This document shows, one piece after another, positions 35,284-46,577 of a stretch of 64,000 nucleotides of DNA. A program made the translations under genes and the position numbers. The notes beneath the pieces are model-generated. The model was not told the DNA's origin and searched no databases. It saw only the letters and a list, made by a program, of their open reading frames with translations. The stretch spans positions 1,748,501 to 1,812,500 of the forward strand of contig JAPTOF010000016.1 of NCBI GenBank assembly GCA_028554755.1, given 5' to 3'. Source of the DNA: Cordia subcordata. Lineage: Eukaryota > Streptophyta > Magnoliopsida > Boraginales > Cordiaceae. The number at the start of each line of letters is the position of its first letter. Position 1 is the stretch's first letter.

Positions 35284-35878
35284 AGATATGGCAATGGAAC
35301 GGGTACTTTGCCCATGAAAGAATCCCAAACCCACTACTCAAATAGCATCCCAATTCCCATTTCCTTCTCCAACCCGAATAAAAATTAAATGGAAATCACA
35401 TTTTCGGAACATTCCAAACTGGCGGGTATCCGGAACGTCCCAAACCCGGTTAAAAAAATTTAAAATTTAAATACAAAATTTTAACAAGAAATGTCCTGAA
35501 CCTAAATTTAAGACATGTTCTTAACCCCAGAAACCGAATTATATCACTAAATTTTAAAAAACTAACCAATCAAATAATTTTTTCCAAAAAATTTAAACAA
35601 TATCCCTAAAATATATTAAAATAATAAAATTTTAAACAGTAAAAGGTTAAAGGTTTAAACTTCACTACTACTAGAAAGTAAAATTTTTTTCTTAATTTTT
35701 AGTATATAATATGTACTTATGTACTGAAAACTATAATTAATTAATAAATGTAAAACATCTACACACACCTACACACACACATATATATGTCTGTACATAT
35801 ATGTATATATATAACCAGATTTGGGAATGCGGGTATCCGGGAGGTTAATTCCAGTTCTGTCCCAAACCGTAACGGATA
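35284..35878. mobile_element. Probable non-autonomous hAT-like element, 595 bp
   Basis: Flanked by a perfect 9-bp repeat, gatattcct (35275-35283 and 35879-35887). The paralogous DNA upstream of locus 5 (about 23578-23600) reads straight through this site, giving an empty-site comparison. Internal composition (aacgggta, cgggtatccgg, cccaaacc) resembles the other hAT-like elements, but the inverted repeats at its ends are weak. Confidence 0.6.
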
Positions 35879-36183
35879 GATATTCCTTGCAATTCCAATG
35901 CTTAAAATTTTTAATCAGACTTTTTTAATATTTGTACGTAACATTAAAGTCATTGTTTCATCTAATCTAATTGAGAGCTCATGAAGTGACACATACTAGC
36001 GACAGCTAACTCTAGACATTCAACAGTTTGTTCAAACAATTCCGGGGGATTTTTGTGAAACCATACTCATTCGGAAAATATTATTTTGTGGATACCAGCT
36101 ACAAAAATAATACAAGCAAAAAGGGAGAAGTAGTAAAAATGTAAAATTAATGGTCAAAGCTTATATGCTTTGAGGATAAGACT

Positions 36184-36906
36184 AGTTATTTAGGGTAATT
36201 GATAACTGTTTGAATAATTGTTTCTGTTTGGATAAGTGTTCTATTTTAATTGTTAGTAGATAGTTGTTTAAATAGCTTATTGAACAAAATATATGCAGTA
36301 AAATTAGCTATATTGGATTTGCTGATGAAAGCACAATGGCGAAAAAGGCGACATTAATATCATGTTATTATCATTATGTTAATTATAACTATTATTACTA
36401 TCATTGGAATAAAATAATTTATGTTATACTCATATATACTATATATAATAATATTTAATAATATTTTATTATTAAAGCATATTTATATCAATATTACAAA
36501 GAAATGTTTTTAATAAATTCAAAATTTATTAGTCAAAATAAAATAACAAATGGACAAAAATCTTATACTTTTTTTAGTATATCTTGATGTAGATAAACTT
36601 TGGAATCAACTGTTGTGTTATTTTTATGTATATTTTGTGAAAGAAAAGGTAACAATATATAAAGGGATTGAAAAGAGATTAGGATTGCAAAAAAAAAATG
36701 AAGAAATGATATATGGAATTGACAGAAAAAGATAAAACTAAAAGTTATTGTGAAACATTAAAATTTTTAACATTTGAGCAAAGCTAGTACAAACCCTAAA
36801 AGTTACCTGTAAATACTATTTTACTGAAGAATAATTACTTAAACAAATAATATTTTGAGTGGTTCAAGACACCAAAAGCTATCTAAAAACATTTTTTTTC
36901 TCTTTT
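36184..36906. mobile_element. Decayed ~0.7-kb non-coding DNA element, relative of 46578-47308
   Basis: Shares with 46578-47308, in order: agatagtt-tttaaatag-ttgaacaaaat, a cluster of tta/att units, and tttgtgaaagaaaaggtaa. Its own terminal repeats are no longer clear. It has no counterpart upstream of locus 5. Confidence 0.5.
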
Positions 36907-37389
36907 GTTTTTTTTGGCATTGCCCGAGCTGGGGCTGCATAAGAGGTTTAAGTTAGAACAATGAGCAAAATGTAATGTTTGGATTAGATATGTGACTTTA
37001 TGTGTGTACAATTTGTGATAATATAAATGAGACAATACAATGAACCATGTGATTTCTTTATTGGTAAGTAATCATTTTTATACCGTCAAAATCATTTTAC
37101 AATTACAAAGCCGGTGAAAAATTAAAATCCTAGATAACTACCTATTTTTTTCTATATCTTTATATTTACAGTTAATATGAAAAATTAATCTAATATCTAC
37201 ATTGATATTTAACAAATATGTTCCTCCGAAGTCACTTGAGTACCATATGTTCTATTATTTCTCTCCTGCCATAAATCGTAAGCTGTTGAACAAAAGATGC
37301 CCTTCAAATAATCTGCACGCAGCCATTGCCCTTTAAACCATTTATGTTTTGAATGCTCATATAGGCATGATATCCGATAGTACGTAATG

Positions 37390-37478
37390 GAGAAATAAAT
37401 AAATAAATAAATATATATATATATATATATATATGTACATATATATATGTATATATATATACATATACATATATATAT
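37390..37478. repeat. AAAT/AT/GTAT compound microsatellite
   Basis: aaat units run into at units and then into atac/gtat units. Confidence 0.9.
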
Positions 37479-38660
37479 TTTCCCCCTTTTAAATTAATTA
37501 AACTTTTTAATCGATTCGCTTTTTCATAAATAAAATTCAATTAATTATCAAAAGCGAAAAAATGGATAGTGGACAACTCTTAAGAACATAAAATATAGTT
37601 TCATCCAAAGGGTGGCAAATTAATCAGTATGATGTGACTTATAATGCACCATTTGCTGTGAGATATATATAGTTTTACTTCCAATTGGTATATAAATATA
37701 TAAAATCCATTTAAATCTTGTCTATATCGTGCCATTTAAGAACTTAAGGTCGAATAAAATATCATCAAGTCGGTTGGAACTTTCACAATCATTTGTGCTG
37801 TTAAATATTAATCATATTTAATTAATTACCATGAAGAATCTAAAATTAGCCTAACTTTATTTCCCAGAAATGGAGGAACTTAAGAACATGCATGCACGCA
37901 AGCCCTTCTACACAACCTATCTCTCGATCTAGCCGCAAAGTTATCAACTTCCCCTTAATTTACTATATGATATATAATTTAGCACGAGGAGTAGGAAAAA
38001 AAGAAAAGGTGAAATTAAAGGCAAAGAAATCAACGGCCTACTTTAATTGGGGGATTTGGTATTGGCCGGTGAGGGAGAGTTTGGAGGTAATAACTAGTAT
38101 TATATTGTAAAATAGTTTATTTACTATGTGCACATGAAAATTCAGGTGTGATTAATTGTTAAAAAATATCTTATTTGCACGTGAAAAAAGCAAATGTAAT
38201 TAACGGCAAAATAATGCAATTAAGTAAGTTAATGGCCACAAAATCATGATCTAACTAACACGGAGAGCATGCAATTAGAAGTCAAAATAACGGACAAATT
38301 GAGGATGAATACAAAATAACACTTTTTTTTTTTGGTGTTGTGGAATGTCGGGTTGGAACTCTCTTCTTGGAGATAGATTTAGCATCTTGATTATTATATC
38401 ATTTTTTTTTTTTGGTAATGGATCTAATGTTATACGCGTTAAAATTAATTAAATAACTAGTATTTATGTAAAGAATTTATTTATTTTTAATTATTTTCTT
38501 ATATAACCCAACTTTTAAGGACAAAATTAATTGAAAATGGTAAGTTTAATGTGGCAAAAATAAAAAATACTAAATTTTCATACCAACAAAAATTTTAATT
38601 CAACCTTTAACAGGTGCAATATTGCATTTGTAAAAAAGACCATTATTATGTTTGTATGCG
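37479..38660. other. Upstream region of locus 6, no gene seen
   Basis: Collinear with 24740-25545 upstream of locus 5. It includes gcacgtgaaaaaag near 38178 and ggtgagggagagttt near 38068. Confidence 0.6.
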
Positions 38661-38684
38661 GAACAACATCTCCTCCAATAATAG

Positions 38685-38817
38685 AATTAGGAAATAGCTC
38701 AAATAGTTAAGACTATTTCCCTCTAGCGTGAGGTTCAAATTTCACAAGAGTGGGAGGTTTGTAAAAAATAATAATAATAAAAAATAAATAAATATATATA
38801 TATATATATATATATAA
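38685..38817 (+). mobile_element. tRNA-derived SINE, 133 bp, in the locus 6 promoter
   Basis: The body has an A-box-like tagctcaaatagttaag and a B-box-like ggttcaaatttc at tRNA-like spacing, followed by an A/T-rich tail (aataata, ataaata, then at units). A 17-bp direct repeat with one mismatch flanks it (atctcctccaataatag at 38668-38684, atctcctcaaataatag at 38818-38834). Locus 5 has the empty site (atcttctcccataataat) just before its TATA box. Confidence 0.8.
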
Positions 38818-38846
38818 ATCTCCTCAAATAATAGTCTAGTTATAAC

Positions 38847-38855
38847 TATAAATAG
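38847..38855 (+). promoter_or_regulatory. TATA box of locus 6 (TATAAATAG)
   Basis: Starts only 12 bases after the SINE target duplication and 239 bases before the ATG at 39086. Confidence 0.55.
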
Positions 38856-39085
38856 GATTATGGATCCTAGGGAGCCAGTACATAATTAAGTAGCTAGGCT
38901 TTGTTTTATTAATTGTTAGCTTCCGTACCTTCCTTCAGTACCTTGTAAAGAAAAGCATTTTCCATAAATTTAGTTCAAGAAAAGCTCATTAGCTCATATA
39001 TAGTTTCTATACACTCACAACATTTGATAGATAAGGATAAGCGTTGGGCTTTTGCTTAAAAGTCTTGAAATCTGAAAGAAGAAAC

Positions 39086-39439
39086 ATGTCCTACCCTAGT
39101 AGCAGCATGCCTTCAACAACTTCAAGCTTCAATGAAAGCCAATGGGTTATTCAAATTCGTCGAACCCTAGACGAAGAGCATGATGAAGAAGACTTTAAAA
39201 CTCCTGTTAGTATCTTCAACGTTCCCAAAACCCGACTGGCTTATGATCCAGACTCTTACATCCCACAACATGTCCCCATTGGGCCTTACCATTATTGGCG
39301 CCCGGAGAAGTACGAGACGGAGAGATACAAGCTTGCTGCAGCGAAAAGACTGCAGCAACATGTCCCCATTGGGCCTTACCATTATTTTTTCTCGACAACG
39401 AAGACTTCACTGTCTTCAATTTTGTTTAATTATGAGTAA
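39086..39439 (+). pseudogene. DUF247 stub with rearranged 3' breakpoint (locus 6)
   Basis: The first ~90 codons align with locus 5 (MSYPSS, ESQWVIQIRRTLDEE, DFKTPVSIFNVPKTRLAYDP, GPYHYWRPEKYE, RYKLAAAKRLQQ). After the CAGCAACAT that should continue into the gene body, the sequence instead repeats 31 bases from 90 bases earlier (39266-39296 copied at 39356-39386). It then enters DNA equivalent to the locus 5 downstream flank. About 1.6 kb of gene body is missing. The remaining frame has 117 codons with a non-DUF247 tail and no membrane segment, so it is not a functional family member. Confidence 0.9.
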
Positions 39440-40215
39440 TGAATTTTGTTCAAAGAAATTATGAATAATGCAATGGATAAAAGTTATAATGATGCAGTGG
39501 TCCAATGGTTTTTTGCTCTTGTCTTTATTCTGGTCCGCATTAAGATTGTTAATGACAGTGATTACTATCTTTGTGAATGAACAAGATCTATGTGGAAGAG
39601 GACCACCACTAATATAATGTTAAGCGTTTTATTAATTGTCATTATGAAGTGGAGACTACTGATGGAATAAAAATAATATAATTATACTCCTAAACAAACA
39701 GGATAATTTCCTGGAAAAGCTAATGTGAAATAAAAATCTGAAACTTGAGAGTTAAGATACACACTTGCACACAATCATGTTATTATATTAACAAGAATTT
39801 AGCTCTCCTTTTTGTTTATGTTTTAACTAAATACTTTCACTTTCACTATGAATGCATCGAATAAAGTTTTCTGTTTCTTTTTTCCTTGGCGAATCCAATA
39901 AAGTTAATAACGCGGTAGTCCAATGCTTTTTCCTTCTCGTCCGCACTCTTTTGATGTAAAATTATTATTTCTTAATGACACTAATTATGATTATAAAATA
40001 AAGGTTTGAGGATATGGATCGCAAAGGGATAAATTAAGGATCCACCATTAATATTAAGAAATCTATATACTTAAATTATCATTACGAGGTTTACCGAAGG
40101 ATCCGCGAATCATCACCAATTCAGAATTAAATATGTAGCTGATATAGCGGCAGCTTTTCTTGATGCAAGGGTCTAATCACTGGATGATTACTGGTGATAA
40201 TTCATTAATTATAGC
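39387..40215 (+). repeat. Downstream flank of locus 6
   Basis: Second copy of the block at 27640-28640, without the SINE-like insertion. It continues to tcttgatgcaagggtctaatca at about 40160, matching about 30225. Confidence 0.7.
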
Positions 40216-41732
40216 CCTAATGGCAGACCCGGGACCTATGGTCAAGAGAAGCACGTTTATACATGAATCTTTTACGAAAATCTAAAAATATAGTTAAAAT
40301 ATATAATAAATAATATATTAATAATAATATCTTAATATACAAAAATATAAGTAAATAACTATAGTCACTATAAATAGAGCTGTGCGCACTTTATAATGGT
40401 CCTCCAACATAATTTTATATTTTGAAATAATCGAATATCACTGTAGAAGTTACTAACATATCTTTCTTGACCTAATTAAGTGATCTGCTCAATCAATTAC
40501 TGTGTTATTTTTCGTTTATTCGTCTCTCTTTTTTTTTTTTCTATTTCTCTTTCTTGTTTTCTAGTTTTTACTTTCTTGCTTTCCATAGGACAACAAACTT
40601 AAAGTATTTTCTTTGTCTTAATCTTTTTTCATTTTTCTTTGATTGAAAATCAAAAACAATAATAATAATTCTTTCATTACGATCACAAAAAGATACACTC
40701 TCATTACGATGGGTACATTTCATATAATTTAATCTCTTATTATAAAATAAAAATAAAACATACTAGTAGGATAACTTTTTTTCCAAGAAAGACAGAGGCG
40801 CCTGGACACCCCTCACACAAACCTAGTTCCGCCTATGATTAATGGCAGCCTGGTGTTATTCCTCATGCATGTTTGGGTTTAAATTTGTTAAACAAAATAA
40901 ATAAATAAGTTAATATCTTCTCTATAAACGCAATCTTTTAGATGAGATAATAACCTAATATGGTATCAAAGTGAAATTTCAATTGGTTTCATATTCTAAA
41001 CTTACTGTCATCTATTTAAAAAAAATTAAAATTGTCCAAGTACAAAATTTTACACAAATTACACCTCCATGTGACTACACCTGTTAAGCAAAATAAACAA
41101 TAAGCGAATATCCTCTTTACAAGTTTAAATTTTTAGATGAAGTGGTAAAACAATAAAATCAAAAAAAATTAAGGTGGTCCATACCAAAATTGAAAGAGTG
41201 AAAAGGCAAAAAACTATCAATGGTATTACGTATTAATAACTTGTTTCAATAAGACTAACCTCTAGTATTTGGTAAACAGTGTGCAGCATTGATATATTAG
41301 AATTACGTGTGCTTTTCAATTGATCATTTGACTTTTACCACTAGTACATTTTTTTTTTTTTTTTGGGTAAAAGAGAGGTGGTATTCCCTAAATTTTATCA
41401 ATAAAAACAAAATGTACGAGTATGAGAAGGACATCAAACCAAACATCCTATTCTACTTTTAGGAATGCCGAAACCATATACATACAAAGGAAGGCAATGT
41501 GTGGACAATGCAATGCAAGTTAAAAAGTAACCTAGTACTACTGGGTGGCTGAGACCAAAAAATATTCTAGAAAAGTCATAAATAAGGTATACTATTACCC
41601 TTACAAAAGCAAAAGAAAAGAAGCAAAAAATATCATTAATAAGCAGCATCCAGTTGAGGGTGAATACAAAGATTTTTTTTTTTTTTTCAAAAATCAATTG
41701 AGTTTTTCTATAACCAAATAATACATAGAAAA
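40216..41732. other. Intergenic, no gene seen
   Basis: AT-rich. The part at 41165-41600 matches 33890-34250. Poly-T runs lie near 40535, 41350 and 41675. No coding signal. Confidence 0.55.
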
Positions 41733-43190
41733 TTGATCTCGAAACTTCTTATATACAAAGTAATACTTAATTTTATTTGCCTCACAGCCCATTGGATTGA
41801 TAATGGATGGAAATTACATAAAAAGATAATTAATTTTTGTCCAATTTCTAGTCATAAGGGGAAGGACTTGGGTAGAGAAATTGTGGGTTGCTTGAATGAT
41901 TGGGGAATTGATAAGGTGTTCACAGTGACAATTGATAATGCAAGTTCCAATGATGTTGCAATTGGGTTTTTAAGGGAAAAGATTAATCAATGGGGAACTA
42001 GCATAATGAAATGTGCCCATCTTCATATGAGATGCATTGCTCACATAGTTAATTTGGTGGTTACTGATGGATTGAAGTAGATTGGGGATTCGGTCAAGGG
42101 AATTAGAGATGCTGTACGTTATATTAGACAATCTCCAGCTAGGTTGAGGAAGTTTAAAGAGTGTGCTGAAAATGAAAAGTTCAATGTAAAAACTCATTGT
42201 GCCTAGATGTCTCTACGAGGTGGAACTCAACTTATTTGATGATAGAGACTGCTGAAAAATATGAACTTGCATTTAGAAGTTTTGAAGATCAAGAACCTGC
42301 ATTTAGATATGAGTTGGAAGATGAATTTCATGGAGTGCCTTCTAGTGATGATTGGAATAATGCTAGACGAATGTTGATTTACTTGAGAGTTTTTTATTCA
42401 CTCACTTTAAAAGTTTCTGGTTCCTTGAATGTTACCTCTAATAGATTTTTTCAAGAAATTTTTGGGGTTCATACACAATTGCAAGAGATGTTGGATGAGG
42501 ATGATTCAGATGTAAGAATGATGGCATTGAGAATGAAACAAAAATTTGACAAATATTGGGGGGATCCTAAAAAGATGAATCCGATGATTTATTTAGCTGT
42601 TGTACTTAATCCTCGACAAAAGCTGGGCCGTGTGCAATTTGCCATTTCGAAAATGTATAATGGTGAAATAGGAATTGAAATGGGGAATAATGTTAAAGAG
42701 TTGATATATTCTTTGTTCTATGAATACAAGAACAAGCTAGCACCTAAAGAACATGGTGAAAAAAGAAGTGATCAGGACATGGACTTGAGCATAGAAACTG
42801 ATGATGCTGCAAAGAAAGCTTGGATTAAGATGCAATTAGAATACAAGAGATGCAAAATGGAGAAGGGTGGAGAGAGTAGTAGTAAATCAGAATTGGATAA
42901 GTACCTTGGTGAAGACATTGAACAAGAAAATGATGAGTTTGACATTTAGAGTGGTGGAAGATTAATAGTTCTAGATTTCCCATCCTTTCTGTTATGGTTA
43001 GAGATATATTGGCCATTCCAATCTCCACTGTTGCATCACTGGTGGTCGTGTTCTTGATGCATTTAGAAGCTTTTTAAGTCCTAAATTGGTACAAGCTTTG
43101 CTATGCGCACAGGATTGGCTTCGTCCATCATCAGTACCAATTAATGTTGAAGAAGATTTACAAGAGATTGAGAAATTTGAAAAAGGTGAT
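41733..43190 (+). pseudogene. hAT transposase relic (RICESLEEPER-like)
   Basis: First part (to about 42080): LTAHWIDNGWKLHKKIINFC, IDKVFTVTIDNASSND and RCIAHIVNLVV. Second part (42197-42949): DVSTRWNSTYLMIETAEKY and PMIYLAVVLNPRQK. These are landmarks of plant hAT transposases with a BED zinc finger. A stop at about 42078 separates the parts. A lost base near 42944 breaks the frame before the C-terminal dimerisation region, still readable as WWKINSSRFPILSVM and PKLVQALLCAQDWLRP, with a further internal deletion near 43030. The N-terminal zinc finger is missing. Not active. Confidence 0.88.
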
Positions 43191-43885
43191 ATGTCATGTA
43201 TTTAGTTTATTTTTCCTCCCTTTTTAGTTATATACTCTTTAGTTTCATTATTGATTTATAAATTTGGTTTCTTTTCAGAGTTGCAAAATGTTGCTTTGGA
43301 GCCGGCACTTGAGATTGTATGAACAGTTGAAGCAATTTGAAGAGAGCCACTTAATGTTATTGGGACTTTTATTGTTATTTGAACAATTGAAGCTATTGAG
43401 GCTTTGTAATGTTAATGTTGTTAGAACTATTAGTTTAAACATCGTATTTCTTGTTGTGGGAACTTAAGCATGTTGTTGACTTGTTGTTGTGGTCACTTGT
43501 GGGGACTTTAGTTTTAATATTGTATTTCTTGTTGTGGGACTTTATGACTTTATGTTACATTTTATATTGTTGGGACTTTGAAAATTTAAATGTTGTATTT
43601 CATTTGTTGGTGTTACATTAGGTGCCTTTACACTATATAAATTTATAAGTATATAGCTTAATTGAACTTTTTAATTTGTAACAGGTTTTGTTGTATTTAA
43701 TACAAAAATGTATTATTTTTCATCTTTAGCTTTTTCTTGCTCAATTTCGGTTTTCACCGAACCGAACCGAATAGGCCAAAATGTATTTTGATTTCGGTTT
43801 TTTGGGTTTTCCAGCAATTCGGTTCGGTTCGGTTCGGTTCGATTTGGTCTATTCGATTCGGTTAATAACCGAATGTTCACCCCTA
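41733..43885 (+). mobile_element. hAT element, 5'-truncated
   Basis: The right end is visible: subterminal ggttc repeats (about 43825-43850) lead to a terminal gttcacccccta-like sequence (gaatgttcacccctA, ending at 43885), which is the complement of the common plant hAT terminus TAGGGGTGAAC. No matching left terminus is found before 41733, so the 5' part is deleted or too diverged. Confidence 0.7.
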
Positions 43886-44048
43886 CAAAGCATTAACATA
43901 CCACTAGACTACAAGACTAGTGGTCATCAAGTAAGATTTTCATGAAAATTTGAGCAATTCCATAGTTAAGACAAAAAAAAAAAAGGAGAAATTAATAAAG
44001 TAAATAATTATTATATATTATGATGTGAAAATGGTTACTCTGAACATA

Positions 44049-44086
<38 letters not shown>
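44049..44086. repeat. (AT)n-(GT)n microsatellite
   Basis: About 18 bases of AT units followed by about 20 of GT units. Confidence 0.95.
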
Positions 44087-44400
44087 TTTTTTAGTGATGG
44101 TCCATGTTACTGGTGATCATAAATACCTATAGAGAGAAGGAGAAAATCTACAGCATTTTTGAAGTTTGACACGGTGTATACCTAGGTGATATAAGTGTTT
44201 GCAGAATTATAAAGAATTTAGAAGGTAAGAAGTTGATGAAATTATTTATAGATTACAGTCTGTTTGACAGTTCCTATTTGAGTGTGTATAAGTAAATAAA
44301 AAAAAAATTTCTCAACTTTTTATAAAAAAATGTTTGTAAACATTCAAAAATATACACACACATTCAACTAACGCAAAAACTCTCTCTATAGCAAGATTAA

Positions 44401-44516
44401 GAGCCTGTTTGGCTAAGTTTATTTGGAACTTATAAGCTGCAAATAATAAAAAACATGTGAGTAGTATTTTTTTTAAGTGCTTATAAATAGCAAAATAAAC
44501 AAAACCAAACAGGCTG
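44401..44516. mobile_element. Tourist-like MITE, 116 bp
   Basis: Starts GAGCCTGTTTGGCTAAGTTT and ends aaataaacaaaaccaaacaggctg, its near complement, with TAA on both sides (44398-44400, 44517-44519). Same class as the element at 24287, with different ends. Confidence 0.75.
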
Positions 44517-44599
44517 TAAACCTCCATCAAGGGGCAATTAAGCAAGAGGCTTTAGATTGTTCGACCACCAGAAAAGAAAAGGTAAACTACTCTCAGCAG

Positions 44600-45290
44600 C
44601 ATGAACAAGAAGAGACGCAAAGCGGAAGTTTTACGTGTCATCAAGGAGGAGGGTGAAAAATGCTTAACACGTGAAAAAATAAGTTGTAATTATTGCAAAG
44701 AATGCAAGTTAATAATGAGCACAAAGACATGGCTTATCATCCCAGATTGTTGAGGTACAACAACCTCGGATATCAACTGTCTCAAATTGTTGAAAGCATA
44801 CTGCAATTTAATTTTTGTACCTAGACCTTCGTTTAACAGCATGAAAACAAAATTTGAGATTGAAAATTTATTTTAAATATACAAGAAGGACACCAAACCT
44901 CTTATTCTACTCATAAATTGTTCATGTTTCACTTATTGGATGGCAATGGAGATTTTGCCATCTTCAATTTCGTTTGCTTTCACTTTTAATCACTGTAAAT
45001 TCTTCAATTTAGTTTATTTTTAATTACTTTCACTATGAATGCATTCAACGAAGTTAATGTTGTGGCTCGGCGTTTTTACACTCGTTTTCACACTCATCTC
45101 CCGCAATTTTGTTTCTTAATGACATAGATTATTATTATGAAACAAAGCATATATATGGAAGATGACAAAGGACCACCACTAATACTAAGAAACTAAATTG
45201 ACTTAGTAATCATTATCAAATTGAGATTAGTGAAGAAGTTTATTATTTACCCATGAGGTTTGCTGGATAAGTATGGATTGGAAATGAAAT
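44600..45290 (+). repeat. Gene-less remnant of a DUF247 unit
   Basis: The left part (about 44660-44740: cacgtgaaaaaataag, attgcaaagaatgcaa) resembles the upstream block of loci 5 and 6. The right part (44930-45280: gatggcaatgga, atcttcaattt, tttcactatgaatgcat, aggaccaccacta) resembles their downstream flank. Nothing recognisable as DUF247 lies between them. Confidence 0.55.
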
Positions 45291-45297
45291 CGGAAAT

Positions 45298-45566
45298 GTG
45301 AAAGTTAAGAGACAATTAAGGGTTCAAATAACTTCTTATACGAGTACAAAAGGACACGCCACATGTCCTAAGCGTGGGGTAGGTTTGGTAGCAATTAGTA
45401 CCTCTTCAAGGGCTAGCGCAGTGGTGGACGAGGTCTGGGTGATGTGTGCGTCAGACCACGAGAAGGACGATGTCTTGACTTTCCAGGGGAGAAGGCCATT
45501 ATTGTGTTCGACGGAGCGTTGTAGTCTTGGAAATACAAGATGGACTGACACCTTGAAGCACTTGAG
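45298..45566. other. Unrecognised G/C-richer stretch with open frames
   Basis: A 94-codon plus-strand frame (45298-45582) and a 71-codon minus-strand frame overlap here. Base composition is clearly higher in G/C than the surroundings. Neither translation is recognised. After the MITE-like block, another unexplained frame reads PATIIARGPAIGG and HELAMHLEFPQNYLL (about 45795-45920). Together they may be remains of one unknown gene. Confidence 0.25.
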
Positions 45567-45792
45567 GGTGCATTTGGATTGATTTTTTTAAAAAGTATTT
45601 TTTTAATAATTTTTAAAAAATAATTTTTTTAAAAAGATGAAAATTTTGATTTTTAAAAAAAATTATATTCGAACTTTTTTTATAGTTTTAATTTTTTTAG
45701 AAGTCAAATCAAATAGTTATTAAAAATTTAATTTAATTTTTTCAAAAAAAAGTATTTTTTTCTGAAAAAAATACAATTCAAACATGTCATAA
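45567..45792. mobile_element. MITE-like AT-rich inverted repeat
   Basis: Begins gggtgcatttggattg and ends with the partial complement caattcaaacatgtc, around an AT-rich self-complementary core. No clear target duplication. Confidence 0.45.
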
Positions 45793-46036
45793 GGCCTGCT
45801 ACGATAATTGCGAGAGGACCAGCAATTGGTGGAAGCGATAGATATCATATCCCCGTCCATGAGTTGGCTATGCACCTTGAGTTCCCTCAAAATTATCTAC
45901 TAATTGGAGCGTTATATTAGAGTCTATTTCAGGGGTAAAGGTCCGACGTTTACCACTTTTACAGGTCCCGGACAATTGAAATAGTACTGGTGGATGTTAA
46001 GCTTTATCAAAAGAACTTTCGGAGAAATTGCTGCCC

Positions 46037-46038
46037 CC

Positions 46039-46070
<32 letters not shown>

Positions 46071-46228
46071 GTGTATATATATAGATACATACATATGTAT
46101 GTATCTATATATATACACATATGTATATATAGATACATATATATGTATATGTATCTACATATATATATGTATATATGTATGTATATGTATCTATATATAT
46201 ATGTATATATGTATGTTTGTGTATATAT
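46037..46228. repeat. TA/TACA/GTAT microsatellite with perfect palindrome
   Basis: About 190 bases of AT, ATAC, GTAT and GATA units. Bases 46058-46131 form a perfect 74-bp palindrome with no spacer, centred between 46094 and 46095. Open frames through it are low-complexity artefacts. Confidence 0.95.
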
Positions 46229-46577
46229 GTAAAGCTTCTCCAAATCTCCAATTGGCAGTTGTCTCTCCTTGCTTCTTTTCTTTTTTCTCCTAGCTTCCTT
46301 CTTCTTATTTTCGATCCTCCATATTGAAATATACTTAGATTCTTAGTGTTTTCCCTTTGACGGAAAGTAAGGCTGGGGCACTCCTAAAAAATTTTATAAA
46401 TAAAAACATAAAATACAGGGAGCAGACAGACATGAAGTATAATTAGATTTTTTACGTAATTCCTCACATTATGGTATAAATTATGCAATAGCATATATAT
46501 TTAGGTAATCATTGAATTGACTTTTTTTTTTTTAATCATACTAGTTCCCATATTATGTTAACTTCTTTAGTATACTA

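Noticed and set aside
45990..46293. Overlapping long frames on both strands encoding tyrosine- and isoleucine-rich proteins
   Set aside because: They are translations of the TA/GTAT microsatellite and change identity with frame.
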